Virus record (IMG/VR): IMGVR_UViG_3300020442_001503
Span: 1-33,845 of that record
Length of the DNA: 33,845 bases
Reading direction: 5' to 3' (one strand)
DNA from: a virus
Part shown: positions 12,001 to 20,200 of the stretch, in pieces
Layout: each line of letters opens with the position of its first letter
Numbering within the stretch: the stretch's first letter is position 1
Translations under genes and position numbers: made by a program
Notes under the pieces: generated by a model
The model's database searches: none
The model's input: only the letters and a program-made list of their open reading frames with translations
Told to the model about the DNA's origin: nothing

Positions 12001-12702
12001 GGTACTGGTATCGGAACTGTTGCTGCAGGTGAAGCAACCTTAACAAATGGATCTGTCTCCAGTGTTTCAATTACTAATATTGGTCTTGGATATACAAATA
12101 CAAATCCACCACAACTAATTACAGTTATTCCAGAGGCATCAACTGAAGAAATTGATAATATTTCAAATGTAGAAGGATTTGCTGGAATTATCACTGGAAT
12201 AAGTACAACTACTGGAACTGGCGGTCATGGACTTGCATTAAAAATTAACTTTAATGCACTTGCTAGTGATGCTAATGATCTTGCAGTTGGTTATCCAATT
12301 TTAATCAGTAATACTAAAGTTGGTACTGGAGTAACATCCGTTGATAGTGGAGATGGATCAACTGTTGGAATTGGAACAACATTCCTTGATAATGTTTATA
12401 TTGTCCATTCCAAGACTAATCAAGGACCAATAGCTGAAATTACTTGTAATATTCATACAAATAGTGCAGTAGTAGGATTAGCAACTACAGGGTTCTATAA
12501 TCCACTTAATGTTGGTTTAACAACTTCTCTAGGAACCCTTTCTTGGGGAAGATTATTTAATTATGATAATCGCAGTCAACCAGTTTCATTTGGAGCAACA
12601 GGGTTAACTGTTGATGCTGAATTAAGTACATTCCCTACAATTCAGAGAAGGGGATATGGATTGAAGAATAATGGATCTATTAGTGCCCGCTCTACCATAT
12701 AA
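19..12702 (+). CDS. Giant modular baseplate/fibre protein with YHYH domain (VrlC-like, gp7 position)
   Basis: This 4227-residue protein lies directly upstream of gp8, where T4 has baseplate wedge gene 7 (about 1030 residues), so it is probably the baseplate component that carries peripheral modules. The first ~290 residues (QLPEFLVADFPKAVDFF; later YQSKGIAESVKILFKVLYG) form a baseplate-like N-terminus interrupted by a small beta module. A YHYH-type domain lies at about 1235-1345, with GWAYDGNPIYGPYGY at 1247-1260 and HNGR at 1314-1317. The rest is a chain of short beta modules of at least four kinds: GxGY modules (near 745, 1070-1190, 1420, 2055-2150, 3600, 3970), HGF-x-NGD-type modules (near 615, 843, 967, 1831, 2970, 3385), NGVxQxP modules (C-terminal third) and modules ending in RG-x-xG. 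No signal peptide or transmembrane segment is seen. Marine T4-like phages carry large proteins here, often named VrlC; that name is by resemblance. The structural role is well supported, the exact T4 equivalence is not. Confidence 0.8.
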   Translation: MSQFEKRVQLNKIIESQLPEFLVADFPKAVDFFRQYYISQEHQGGNVDLVDNLDRYIRVDNLVPEVVVGKTTLSSDITNTSSTITVGSTKGFPDEYGLLKIDDEIITYTGKTDTTFTGCIRGFSGVTGYNVGISSFINDVNKQNVIFSTSVAASHTANSDVTNLSVIFLQEFYKKLKRTFTPGLEEADFVSDLDVGNFVKSARSFYQSKGIAESVKILFKVLYGVEAQVLDLEDRLIKASSADYIRREVAVVESISGDPFGLEGQTIYKSNDTSTSASVSDVEIFTRNNKSYYKLGLFIGYNERDLIEGIFKVPGYSKALEPASVGAEVISVDSTIGFPESGTVISGNNTITYTSKSVNQFIGCSGVVEAISATDPVRANETAFGYEGGDINKRVDVRLTGVLSEFVPLGEISLVDVGEEIFVKNIGEVIENPQTKTYKQVFANSWIYNTASRFKVSSISGPTFTLMTYIDKSSLRVGDEVDVLLRNSETVVSSNATVNTINQSLNQITLSNLSPTFVAGPNTKYDIRRKIRKVTSSSVSLNHGNNAFISDILNVYTDDNSTFGYVASNSLPNYTINDEIITSSVPNGNGVNFGDYDSVKQAYSIIKFPSNVSFIDGDQVVYNSDTPLPGLNVGEIYYVRIVAPNQIRLYVSKSLLSGTAFVTFKANGSTSSHKFTLKRHRNPILDSNKILRKIPITKNLLDKVGSKRNVGNIGVLVDGVEITSPDSRNSIYSGPISKFEVFNGGSNYDIVRPPSIKISAGIGTTALVEPIIIGSVKDVLVDPQDFDIDDILNITVTGGNGSGCVLKPILGDRFREMEFDSREIGFNGGIDINDETISFLQPHNLVNGEHIIYNQNGNNPLPIGIFDDAAQAITDYLGSGDEYVAQVVNASTIKLYKTDGDAQAGINTIGFTTTTSAPGIHKFRTLSKRTLRSIKVLNEGSGYQYRKLRVPSSGISTEYNTLTFENHGFSNGDVVNYSTSGTVASGLSTSNRYSINLIDNNSFRLINVGVGGTVTTDLTREKYVEFGDKGTGYHIFQYPEIEINANVSYGSSIKGSFTFTPIVTGPIVDTYLYENGSGYGSDILNLEKTPTITLVNGKSAQLNAVVSNGRIIDVQVLSKGSEYFSTPDLIVSDGKEGSGAILRPVIVNNQIDSVIIINGGIGYDEASVNIQIKPRGAGAIFGINIRELKVNDAQRFGEYAKLRTPKIFSNLEENNTETGVVYGMYGYSEDLANFYGDDGQDHSPIIGWAYDGNPIYGPYGYDDPENIQSGVVILKTGYELNATVVNDRPSTSTFDAGFFIDDYRFTNSGHLDEHNGRFCKTPEFPDGVYAYFAGVTTSITSNKLEPFYPYFIGNKFRSPFISENSILNQSFDFNNSNLVRNTFPYNANNPNAGYDFYTESYEDYEQISEIESTFKGNITDIRIDDGGTGYRIGEAIDFDFTGTGGNGLRAEVSELVGKDISALQTTLNRYENSVLVWDTDNQVSAYFRSGFDLKNNDTVIVTGLSTSTAGLYGSQRIGLTTETVSLAQSMTSYNNLVGGKYEDIVVRNIPQNVSIGGSIVIGTETMKVLNNYYNGVIRVKRYAETTVGHSDGSTVSIQNDRLLLSAKTPKFESKRNDLVYFNAKDSVGLGTTSGGAISKTITVNQTSTNISIPYNAIYLPNHPFKTGQRVTFTKSNLAGVDSLIVGNDDTSLNTFFIPDTNTLTSDVYVINKGRNYIGLTTQIGLTTNTYGLFFYSDGTDNSEYLLESNFSQLTADIDRVTTVVSTGSSHGLQGGDEIKLTVRPNTIVGLGTTAALSLSLGTEDKTLLVNRVGVDSSQFSTANNTVTINNHGYKTGDKLYYTSTEVATGLSTGTYYAVVETSNTFRLAETKYESNPITEKTISIAGVGNSEHSFALVNPKIDVVRNSDLKFLVHDPSLNGYQLKIYKDNDFTNEYITSFDDSNFNVVGVGTAGLGIAAPASVTLKYSDNVPSKLYYTLEKSGYISTSDIDVNQYSQIEYVDSEYNGTYNIFDVTNTTFTISPTTTPTVLSYDDDQCDVLEYNTKSSTAINGSIAKAKIISEGYGFNQLPKLSKITTVDGRDANVVAISTSVGNIKNVRIRDIGYDYSSDLTLRPEVFVPPVVGVDNLDTIESFEILSSGKYYVTPPNLLVVNNVTNEVVDDSSLIAEAPNGTISNIIQIAPIFGLKSQPHRVVAIDNSNGVGISTMTSNTSGIVTCYLNTPLVGFNVPPFKTGDKIYVEGIELDSSDGTGFNSADYGHRLFNITSYVNSNPAILEFSIVDDSGIGLSTNTGIAKTVQSGYANIVNESIYPSIEINKKRGVFSENEQLFISRNGSGFIEQNVFVTKVRTEYIKVKGRFALRIGDKVKGKVSGVIADITSVSENRSKYKIDYSSKQELGWRKETGMLGNDYYVVPDNDYFQNLSYSIKSPITWDEFSNPVNGVLHPAGLKNFADVGITSSANGSVGLAGTTSAIAVLDIIEEKRVDTINYFDTVTDSDTKTNPEQSKFLKFKNRKLANFTECRTNRVLIHDDISDKFSNKDNQDLFLEVDDISLIDTNVRYTIQIIDPDTSESQLSELVVQSTNTNIFLFEKFTLSNLQNPNKLGTFTAEIDNFSRKTLVFTPEDPFNKDHDIKVIKKTYLTSTSGIGTQSVGQVSITGSNVNGIGTVGTATSIGNLVKFPEGEFNSLFASVEITNSVLAETEYIEAMLNYDGTDLYLSEYYFDTQTLAYSASTVGILTAKLENGLVNLNVINTDDEYTITARSNIVGFGTTSVGIGTYSFLVAGQSSGEEFSARKESTYAHGTGPIRVGTFSTIRDTSVSSLVRVSAGSTIVMHQVAALFNIQEEEVTVTDGPFSAVNTTIGIGTFVGEYSGGSNFYVNFIPDAGYDVELQSFNEVVNTFSDFDNEPDELQYGSANEEIFLTAYDGINGDRGNKDNFTLKHDGNVIYTKVFNPAQSTQLDLSTGVFTIQDHFLNTGEELIYKPDSTFVGVAASAVGIGQTLNSVGVLTDRLPETVFPIALTPDTFKLSTRRDYANIGIGVTFTDTGAGNAHKLEMTNKLSKTVISLNGIVQQPLTFTPINHSLAYNSGSISAGIATFNITGISSVQPRDILKIDDEYMKVVEVGVSTNVGGQLLGPINGVIVAGSAATFPTVSVIRGTFGSTAASHTDGANVQIYRGSINIVENKVYFAEAPRGNTRARRNATNIPYAKTQYSGRTFLRSNYDTNIVFDDISDQFTGVGRTYTMSASGLNTSGVDIGNGLVLINGVFQTPTTINNEGNNYQFVNDNIAGISTIQFTGISSSDGTKIQSDFDVNQNQLPRGGLIVSLGSTPGLGYAPLHGAEVKAELTGGVITDVIGVSTYQNPVGIETADYNKTTGVIKIETSTNHYLKGGDRVQLVGLHFTCAQAHAGVTTTIFPDHDRSFDIVNILSNRELEVQVGPSTIAHNYVGFGSIFQYFTLNTGSGYRGPVSIGVTDLAFEHRFVRSAADSITDDASNTYTPTAASFTSHTGQLILTIPGHSLTTANTVAIDTESLVFTCSEDDFLTEQSYPRATDPVAGIQTAITSVTTNTITVNVGPAGGAGQGAAVSVTVGAGGTLAFSVDQGGTGYVNPRIIIPEPVYENLSIEGVSRLGIGTTTDTGSNLLMNVTIGAASTNVGIGSTLFEVDSFKITRPGYSFQVGDVFKVVGLVTAAHLSEPIEEFKLEVVEIFNDKFSSWSFGEMDYIDNTKNLQDGKKKRFPLFYQGELLSFEIDPDDPLSGAIDLDALLIIFVNGVLQEPKKAFTFTGGTSFLFSEAPKESDDVDIFFYKGQDGVDISVIDVQETVKVGDKLLVRKNPLFPSTLSQTRNRTLFDILGSDIIETDNYVDIGIDETNFKPLDWTKQKVDMYIKGDVVYKTRPVYEPNIYPTAKVIGSIDDSATNIFVDDAQFFNYEEDNYGVLINNVDALVVDSNDPVSAAFTATVGTSGTITAITVTNVGSGYSATGTIPIKFSAPVTIGTGIGTVAAGEATLTNGSVSSVSITNIGLGYTNTNPPQLITVIPEASTEEIDNISNVEGFAGIITGISTTTGTGGHGLALKINFNALASDANDLAVGYPILISNTKVGTGVTSVDSGDGSTVGIGTTFLDNVYIVHSKTNQGPIAEITCNIHTNSAVVGLATTGFYNPLNVGLTTSLGTLSWGRLFNYDNRSQPVSFGATGLTVDAELSTFPTIQRRGYGLKNNGSISARSTI
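3721..4053 (+). other. YHYH-type domain inside the giant protein
   Basis: Residues about 1235-1345 contain DHSPIIGWAYDGNPIYGPYGY, then DEHNGRFCKTPEFPDGVYAYF after some 50 residues. This pair of blocks is characteristic of YHYH proteins, which occur as free bacterial proteins and as insertions in cyanophage virion proteins. The literal YHYH tetrapeptide is not present; the flanking blocks carry the match. Function is unknown; a surface-exposed binding role is an inference. Confidence 0.7.
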
Positions 12703-12705
12703 ATA
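12698..12705 (+). promoter_or_regulatory. T4-type late promoter (TATAAATA) before gene 8
   Basis: A perfect TATAAATA octamer, the sigma-gp55 recognition element of T4 late promoters, overlaps the TAA stop (12700-12702) of the giant gene and lies 17 bases before the ATG of gp8. T4 late promoters need no -35 element. Assignment is by sequence and position only. Confidence 0.75.
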
Positions 12706-12722
12706 CATAAAAAAAGATAACA

Positions 12723-14282
12723 ATGCCAGCACTTGTTACTGATAAATTTAGAATTCTGAATGCCAGTAATTTTGTAGATTCAGTTGATAATACATCCAAT
12801 TCATATTATATAACTGTAAATCTTGCAAATCCTACTGCCGTTGGATTTGGTAGAACTACAACTTGGAATACATCACCCCCATCTCCATTGGATAGCATTT
12901 CTTCTAATGCTCATTCGGGCGATGTCTCTCTTTATGGTAAGAAAGTTTCTTCTGCTAATATTCGAAGAATTATTAGAAGAATTGATTGGGTTGCAGGGAC
13001 AAGATATGAAATGTATCGGGATGACTACAGCATTCAAAATCCATCTCCACTGACAAATGCATCTAGATTATATGATGCAAATTACTATGTAATGAACTCT
13101 GATTTTAGAGTTTACATCTGTATTGAGAATGGGTCTGATGGAGATACACCTAAGGGCAATGTTTCTCAAGATGAACCAACATTTACTGATCTAGAACCTT
13201 CAAGAGCTGGTGATAGTGGTGATGGATATATTTGGAAGTATCTGTTTACAATTTCACCAAGTGACATTATCAAATTTGACTCCACAGAATATATAACTGT
13301 TCCCAATGATTGGGCAACAAGTACAGATCCACAAATTAGAGCTGTTAGAGAATCTGCAGACTCTTCTGTAAATTCAAATCAAATTAAGACCGTATTTATT
13401 GAAAAAGGTGGATCTAATTACTCAAATGGATTAGGACAAGAGTTAGATATTATTGGCGATGGAACTGGTGGAAGAGTAAGGGTTGATGTTGTTGGTGGAA
13501 AAATTACAAAAACTACTGTTACCTCTGGTGGTAGTGGATATAGTTATGCTTTAGTTGATTTGGGTCCATTAAATTCATTTACAACTGGAACAAGCGCAAA
13601 GTTAGTTCCAATAATTCCACCATCTAGAGGTCATGGATATGATATCTACAGTGAATTAGGAACTGATAAAGTTCTCGTTTATGCAAGATTTGATGATTCC
13701 ACTAAAGATTTTCCAGTAGATACAACATTTGCTCAGGTTTCTATTGTAAAAAATCCAACTAGTGTTGGAACCGCACAAGTATACACAGAAAATACTTTTA
13801 GTGGATTGAATTCACTGAAATTCTCTTCAGTAACTGGAAATCCAGTTGTGGGAGAAAAGATTCAACAAGGTGTAGCAAATGGAGTTGGTATTGCGTTTGG
13901 ATATGTTGCATCATACGATACTGAGACCAAGGTTCTAAAATATTTCCAAGATCGATCTCTGTATTTTAACGCAACTACTTTTGATCAGCAAGATTATGTT
14001 GGAATTTCTACTAATGGTAGAGCATATCCATTTGAATCATCAGCAAATCAAATTTCAGGACAAACTTCTGGATTCAGTGGATCTATTGATACAGGATTTT
14101 CTGGAATCACAACAAATCCATCTGGTCAAAAGTTAATTAACCTTGGTGTTAATTTCACAGCAGGGTTGGCGTCTCCTGAAATAAATAAAGGGTCAGGGGA
14201 TTTAATTTATCTGGACAATAGACCTTCTATTTCTAGAAACTCGCGCCAAAAAGAAGACATCAAAATTATACTGGAATTCTAA
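12723..14282 (+). CDS. 8: Baseplate wedge protein gp8
   Basis: This 519-residue protein matches T4 gp8, the wedge protein that joins the gp7-gp10-gp8-gp6-gp53 baseplate arms. Matching blocks are the N-terminus MPALVTDKFRILNASNF; DVSLYGKKVSSANIRRIIRRIDW with the tryptophan of the T4 RRDW block; GDSGDGYIWKYLF at about 163-175; EYITVPNDW; and the C-terminal LIYLDNRPSISRN followed by an acidic end. T4 gp8 has 334 residues. The extra length is a GxGY module at about 221-285 and a second insert near 370-460 (VVGEKIQQGVANGVGIAFGYV and FSGSIDTGFSG-type sequence). The ATG is chosen because it lies just downstream of a late promoter and aligns with the T4 N-terminus. The next gene starts 3 bases after the stop. 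Confidence 0.93.
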   Translation: MPALVTDKFRILNASNFVDSVDNTSNSYYITVNLANPTAVGFGRTTTWNTSPPSPLDSISSNAHSGDVSLYGKKVSSANIRRIIRRIDWVAGTRYEMYRDDYSIQNPSPLTNASRLYDANYYVMNSDFRVYICIENGSDGDTPKGNVSQDEPTFTDLEPSRAGDSGDGYIWKYLFTISPSDIIKFDSTEYITVPNDWATSTDPQIRAVRESADSSVNSNQIKTVFIEKGGSNYSNGLGQELDIIGDGTGGRVRVDVVGGKITKTTVTSGGSGYSYALVDLGPLNSFTTGTSAKLVPIIPPSRGHGYDIYSELGTDKVLVYARFDDSTKDFPVDTTFAQVSIVKNPTSVGTAQVYTENTFSGLNSLKFSSVTGNPVVGEKIQQGVANGVGIAFGYVASYDTETKVLKYFQDRSLYFNATTFDQQDYVGISTNGRAYPFESSANQISGQTSGFSGSIDTGFSGITTNPSGQKLINLGVNFTAGLASPEINKGSGDLIYLDNRPSISRNSRQKEDIKIILEF

Positions 14283-14285
14283 ACC

Positions 14286-17200
14286 ATGCCACAGAAGACT
14301 AATTTAAACGTAAGTCCTTATTACGACGACTTTAATAAGGATGATAATTTTTACAGAGTTCTTTTTAAACCTGGATATCCAGTTCAAGCGCGAGAACTGA
14401 CGGGTCTTCAATCGATTTTACAAAACCAGATAGAATCCTTTGGTAGTCACATCTTTAAAGAAGGTTCTATGGTGATTCCTGGCGGAATCACTTGTGATAA
14501 TAATTTTACAACAGTTAAAGTTTTAAATAATCATCTAGGTATAGATATAACCGTTTATCTAGATTCACTCGTTTCTGCTAATAATGGCAGGGGTGCTCTT
14601 GTTTCTGGTCAATCTTCCGATGTTGTTGGAAGAATTAAGGGATATCTATTACCTCCAGCAGAGGGTGTAAGTGATATTACATTATTTGTAAAATATCGTG
14701 ACGGTGGTAGTGACAACGAAACTGTAGAATTTCAAGATGGTGAAATATTACTTCTTCAAGAAAATGTAACCTATGGAAATACAACTTTAAATAGTGGCGA
14801 TAGTGTAATTACTCTTACATCAACAGGTGCGACTAGCATTGGATATTCTGTTGGTGTAGCAAAAGGCGTATATTTCATTAGAGGAACTTTTATAGATGTT
14901 CCCACATCATCTATTGTTCTTGATCCATATACTACAGATGTATCATATCGTGTCGGATTTGATATTCTTGAGCAAGTAGTTACTGCTGATGAAGATGGAT
15001 CTCTTAATGATAATGCTAAGGGATTTACTAACTATGCAGCACCTGGTGCTGATAGATTAAAAATTACAGTCAAGTTAACTAAAAAGCAACTTCAAGACTA
15101 CGAAGATGTTAACTTTGTAGAGTTGGTAAGAATTGATAAGGGTGAAATTAAAAGCATTCAAGATAGTTCAACTTATAGTGTAATTAAGGATTACTTTGCT
15201 AAGAGAACGTTTGATGAGTCTGGTAGTTATGCGGTAGATGCATTTAAAGTCGATATTGCCGAAACTTTAAATGATGAAACTGGAAATGGTGGACTTTACA
15301 GATCCGATGAACTGACTGAGCAAGGAAATGTCCCTACAGAGGATTTAATGTCGATTAGACTGTCTGCAGGGACAGCATACGTTAGAGGATATGATATTGA
15401 TCTAGATTCTTCTGTAGTTGTTGATGTAGAAAAACCAAGAACAACAAAGAAAGTTAACAGTGCATTAATCCCATTTGCAATGGGAGGACTTCTAAAAGTT
15501 CACAATGTACGAGGAACTCCTTACATTAATATTGGAGCACCAATTTCTGGTAATAATGATAATACAATTGAACTTTATAATAGAGTAAGAAATTCTAGCA
15601 ATACTGCATCAATTGGTAATAGTGCCAAGAAAATTGGTGAAGCAAGAGTTTATTGGTATGGAGTTTCTGATGCACCATATACAGGTGCTACAACTCAATG
15701 GGATCTATATCTGTATGATATACAGACTTTCACCACAATCTATCTTGCAAATGCATTCCCTGCAGCAGACGTTCCACTTACATCTTATGTAAGAGGTGTT
15801 TCTAGTGGTGCTACAGGATATATCCATGAAACTGTAAATAACGTTGGTGGATATAATCTTGTTCAAACTTCTGGAACTTTCTTAGTTGGTGAAAAAATAA
15901 TCATCAATGAGAATGAAAGATTCCAGACAAGTTTAATAGCAGTAAATCAGTATACTGTTGAGGATATTAAATCAGTTTATCAAAATTCTGATGCACTGAA
16001 TACTGATTTAGGAAGTGATTTTATTGCAGACACTGTACTTCATGAAAAAATTCTCCCTAATTTCTCTGCACTAGATAAACTGACAATATCTGGAGGAAAT
16101 ACTGGCGCAGTTTCTGGCAAGTTCTTCAATGCTGTTACTGGTATTAAGACTGAAGCAATTATCAAATATCAAACTGGAACTGCTGATCCAAACTTCAATA
16201 TCATTACAGGTATTGCTGCAAATGGAACTTCTATCACTTTATCTTCTGGATCACCATCATCTGTTAACGGAATTTATAGCAACAATGTTACCAATGGAGA
16301 CTCACAATTCTCCTTGATGGTTCCCAAGATTAAAAATTCTCTTAATTCTGGATTATATGCAGATTTGCCTAGAGCAAATATTGCTTCAGTAGATCTTGCA
16401 AGTTCAAATCTTACTATTAGTAAGCAAATTACTGGTCAAAGCACAGATGCTGTAGGCACACTAACTATTACTTCTACTGATGCTTTAGATACTTCAGCAG
16501 GAATCACTAGTGCTTTCTTTGAAACATTTGATGCGGAAAGATATGGTGTATTTTATGCTGATGGTACTATTGAGCAACTTACTTCAGATCAATTTGTTCT
16601 GGGTAACAACGGTAATTCAATTACATTGAATAACTTAACTCCAAATCAGAGTAATAATGTTACTGTCAGTGTAACTCTGAAGAAACAGCAAGTTACAAAT
16701 AAGATCAAAGACTTTGTAAGGAGTAAGCAGTTACTTATTAGAAGAACTGCAGGAATTTCTACAGCGACTGGTCTTTCTACAAGTCCATATTATGGTCTAA
16801 GGGTTGAAGATAAAGAAATTTCATTGAATACTGCTGATGTTGTAAAAGTTCGTGCCGTATACGAATCTACAAATAATACTGCACCAGTATTAGATAGATT
16901 GACTTTTTCCACTGGATTGTCACTTGATGTCAATGCCATTGTTGGTGAAAAAATTGTAGGAAAGAATAGTAGAGCAATTGGACAGGTTGTTAATAGAACA
17001 GCAACAACTATTGATTATGTACCATTAAATGAAAATACTTTTGAAGTCGATGAATTTGTAGATTTTAAAGATTCTTCGATTAATGCTGCAGTTCAAGAAA
17101 TAAGACTTGGTAGTTATGTTGACAGAACGTCTAATTACTATCTGGATAAAGGTCAAAGAAATCAATATCTTGATTATTCAAGAATTGTTAGAGTTGCAGG

Positions 17201-20200
17201 TAATGCTGCTCCAGCAAGACGATTATTAGTAATCTTTGATGGATATGAAACTGCAGCTGGAGGTTCTGGAGATATCTACACAGTAAATTCATATACTCAA
17301 GAAAGATATAAGAGTGATATTCCCAAGTTCCCAACTGGAGAACGTGCTAGTGATAGTTTAGACTTTAGACCAAGAGTTCAGGATTTTGATCCAGATACAA
17401 CTAACGGATCACCATTTGCATTTAGTAGCAGAGATTATGATTCAACATACAGATATGTTGTAAAACCAGATGAAACTTCTCTCGTTGGATATAGTCACTA
17501 CTTACCTAGAGTTGACTTAGTAACTTTAAACAGATTAGGTGAGGTAGAAGTCATTAAGGGTGAACCTGGAGATGGTGCTCAAGCACCAGTTCTTGCTGAT
17601 GATGCAATGGAAATTGCACAGATTAATTATCCTCCTTATGTTTATAATACGAAAACAGGTCCTAAAATTGCATTAAGAGATAATAGAAGATTTACAATGC
17701 GTGACATTGCAAATCTTGAAGATAGAATTGAAAATCTGGAAGAAGCAACAAGTCTGTCATTGTTAGAATTGAGTGCTCAGAGTTTTGATGCAACAGATGC
17801 TAATGGTCTTAATAGATTCAAGTCTGGATTTATTGTATCCAACTTTACAGATAAATCTTTATTTGAACCGAAGTATACTACTGTTGACATTGATAAAACA
17901 AATAATTTTGCAGTTTCACCAGTTGATTTCTGGTCTCTACCAGCAGAACTTGCTCTAGACCCCTCGATTGATAGAACAACTGCAGATGTTACTCAGAATT
18001 TAAGACTTTTAGATCCAAACATTCAAAAAACTGGTGATATTCTCACTCTAAAATATGATGAAGTTGATTGGTTAGAGCAACCACATGCAACAACTGTTGA
18101 AAATGTAAATCCATTCAACGTTATTGTATATGTTGGTGGTGTGACGTTGGATCCAGCAGCTGATAATTGGACTAGAACCATTTATATTGATGATCAAAGA
18201 ACTGAAACTACTGGTGCTAATTGGGTTCAAAAAGCTACAGTTAATGTAGATGTTAATGTAGTTAAAGGAACTAAGTATGTAAGAAGAGCTGGTAGAGGTG
18301 AAAGAAGAAAAGTTACTACCCGTACAACTACTACAACTACCACAACAACATACCAACCAAAACTTGTAGGTCCTTCTAGAGAATTTGATTATGTTGAAAG
18401 TTTAAAAATCTCAAGTAGTGTAGATCCATTTATGCGTTCTAGAAACGTATACTTTAAAGCAGATGGATTGAGACCTTTCACTAAGCACTATCACTTCTTA
18501 GATAGTCAGCAAATTGACACTGCTCCAAAGGTTGTCAAGATTGCAATGTCTTCCGGAACATTCACTGTATTTGAAGATGTTGATGTTTTCAGTGGAAACA
18601 AAAAGATTGGTCACATGAGAATTCAGAGACCAAATCATAAGTTTGGCGACTCTACACGACCAGATATTACAGCAGGACTTGGATCTCCATCAGAATATGT
18701 TGAAGCATATACTGTAGATCCTTATGATAAAGATGCGCCAGCCCCATCAACCTCATATTCAGCAACATCTAAATTGTTGAATATTGATGTTAGAGCACTT
18801 GCTAATCAAGAAAAATATTATGGATATCTCACAAGAGGTGCAAGAATTGTAGGAAGAACAAGTGGTGCTGTTGCAACTGTCGAAAGATCTGAATTAATTT
18901 CAGATAACTGGGGTGATATTATTGCAGCATTCTTCTTTAGAGATCCCAACACCACACCACAACCACCAACTAAGGTAACTAGCGGTACCAAGACCGTTAA
19001 ATTAACTGCTCTCCCACCTGGTGTCACTCCAACTCCTGGATCGAACGCGTTCCAATCAGAAGCATTTGGAACTTATAGTGGTTCTGGTACTATCAGAACA
19101 CAGATAACCAAGCGTGTTGCTGTTAGAAATCCACCCAGACCAAAACCAAAACCAACAACTGTTACAAAAGCAGTTCATAGAGATCCTTTAGCACAGACAT
19201 TCACTGTTGATTCTAAGGGTGCAATGTTGACATCATTCGACCTTTTCTTTGCATCTAAAGATCCTAATGCCAAGATCTTTGTAGAACTTAGAACAGTTGA
19301 ATTAGGAACCCCAACACAGTTCTTGGTTCAGGACTACTGCCAAGTAGCACTCAATCCAGATCAGATTAACGTATCTGATGATGCTAGTGTAGCAACTAAT
19401 GTTAAATTCTCATCTCCAGTGTATCTGGAACCAGGAATTGAATATGCAATCGTAATTCTGTGTCCATCATCTGATGGATATGAAATGTGGACTGCACTGA
19501 TGGGTGAAAAGACAGTCAAAACTGCAAATCTTCCCAATGTACAGAATGTTATTGTCACTAAGCAGTATATTGGTGGAGCACTGTTCAAGTCTCAAAATGG
19601 TACAATCTGGACTCCAAACCAATATCAGGATTTAACATTCAAACTCTATAAGGCGAAGTTTGTTAACTCAGGAACATTGACTTTCTACAATACTCCTGTT
19701 ACTTCAGGTGGAACTAATGTTGCTAGACTTCAGAACAATCCTATTGAAGTATTACCAAGAAGACTCAAAGTTCCCATCGCTGGAGCACTTGATGCTGCAG
19801 TTGTACCTGGTGTTAAAGTTGGTGAAGGAACAAGTCCAAGCATCACTGGTTTCGTAGAAAATCTTGGTGGACCAATTGTCACCAAATCAATAAGTCAAGT
19901 GGGCGCAGGTTATTCAAATGGTGTATTTGCCAATGTTCCATTATATAACATTAGTGGAAACGGAAGTGGAGCACAGGCAACAGTTACATTTGCTGGATCT
20001 GTAATTAGTACATTAAGTGTTACTACTGCTGGTGAGGGTTATGTTCCAGGAGACATTCTTGGAATTACTACCGCTAATGTAGCATCTGGTGTTGGTGGTC
20101 AAGTTTCTGTTCAGACTATTGGTGCAACAAATGCACTTTATCTGACAAATGTTCAAGGTGAAAACTTCACGAATACTGAAACAATTCAGTATTATACTGA

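Noticed and set aside
11817-12194. Minus-strand open frame of 125 codons
   Set aside because: It lies wholly within the giant gene, opposite a Val/Thr/Gly-rich region that tends to leave the reverse frame open. There is no ribosome site, family match or minus-strand neighbour.
14180-14187. AATAAATA octamer inside gp8 as a late promoter for the DUF4815 gene
   Set aside because: It lies about 98 bases before the ATG, is fully explained by codons Glu-Ile-Asn-Lys, and does not share the 17-27 base spacing of the border copies.
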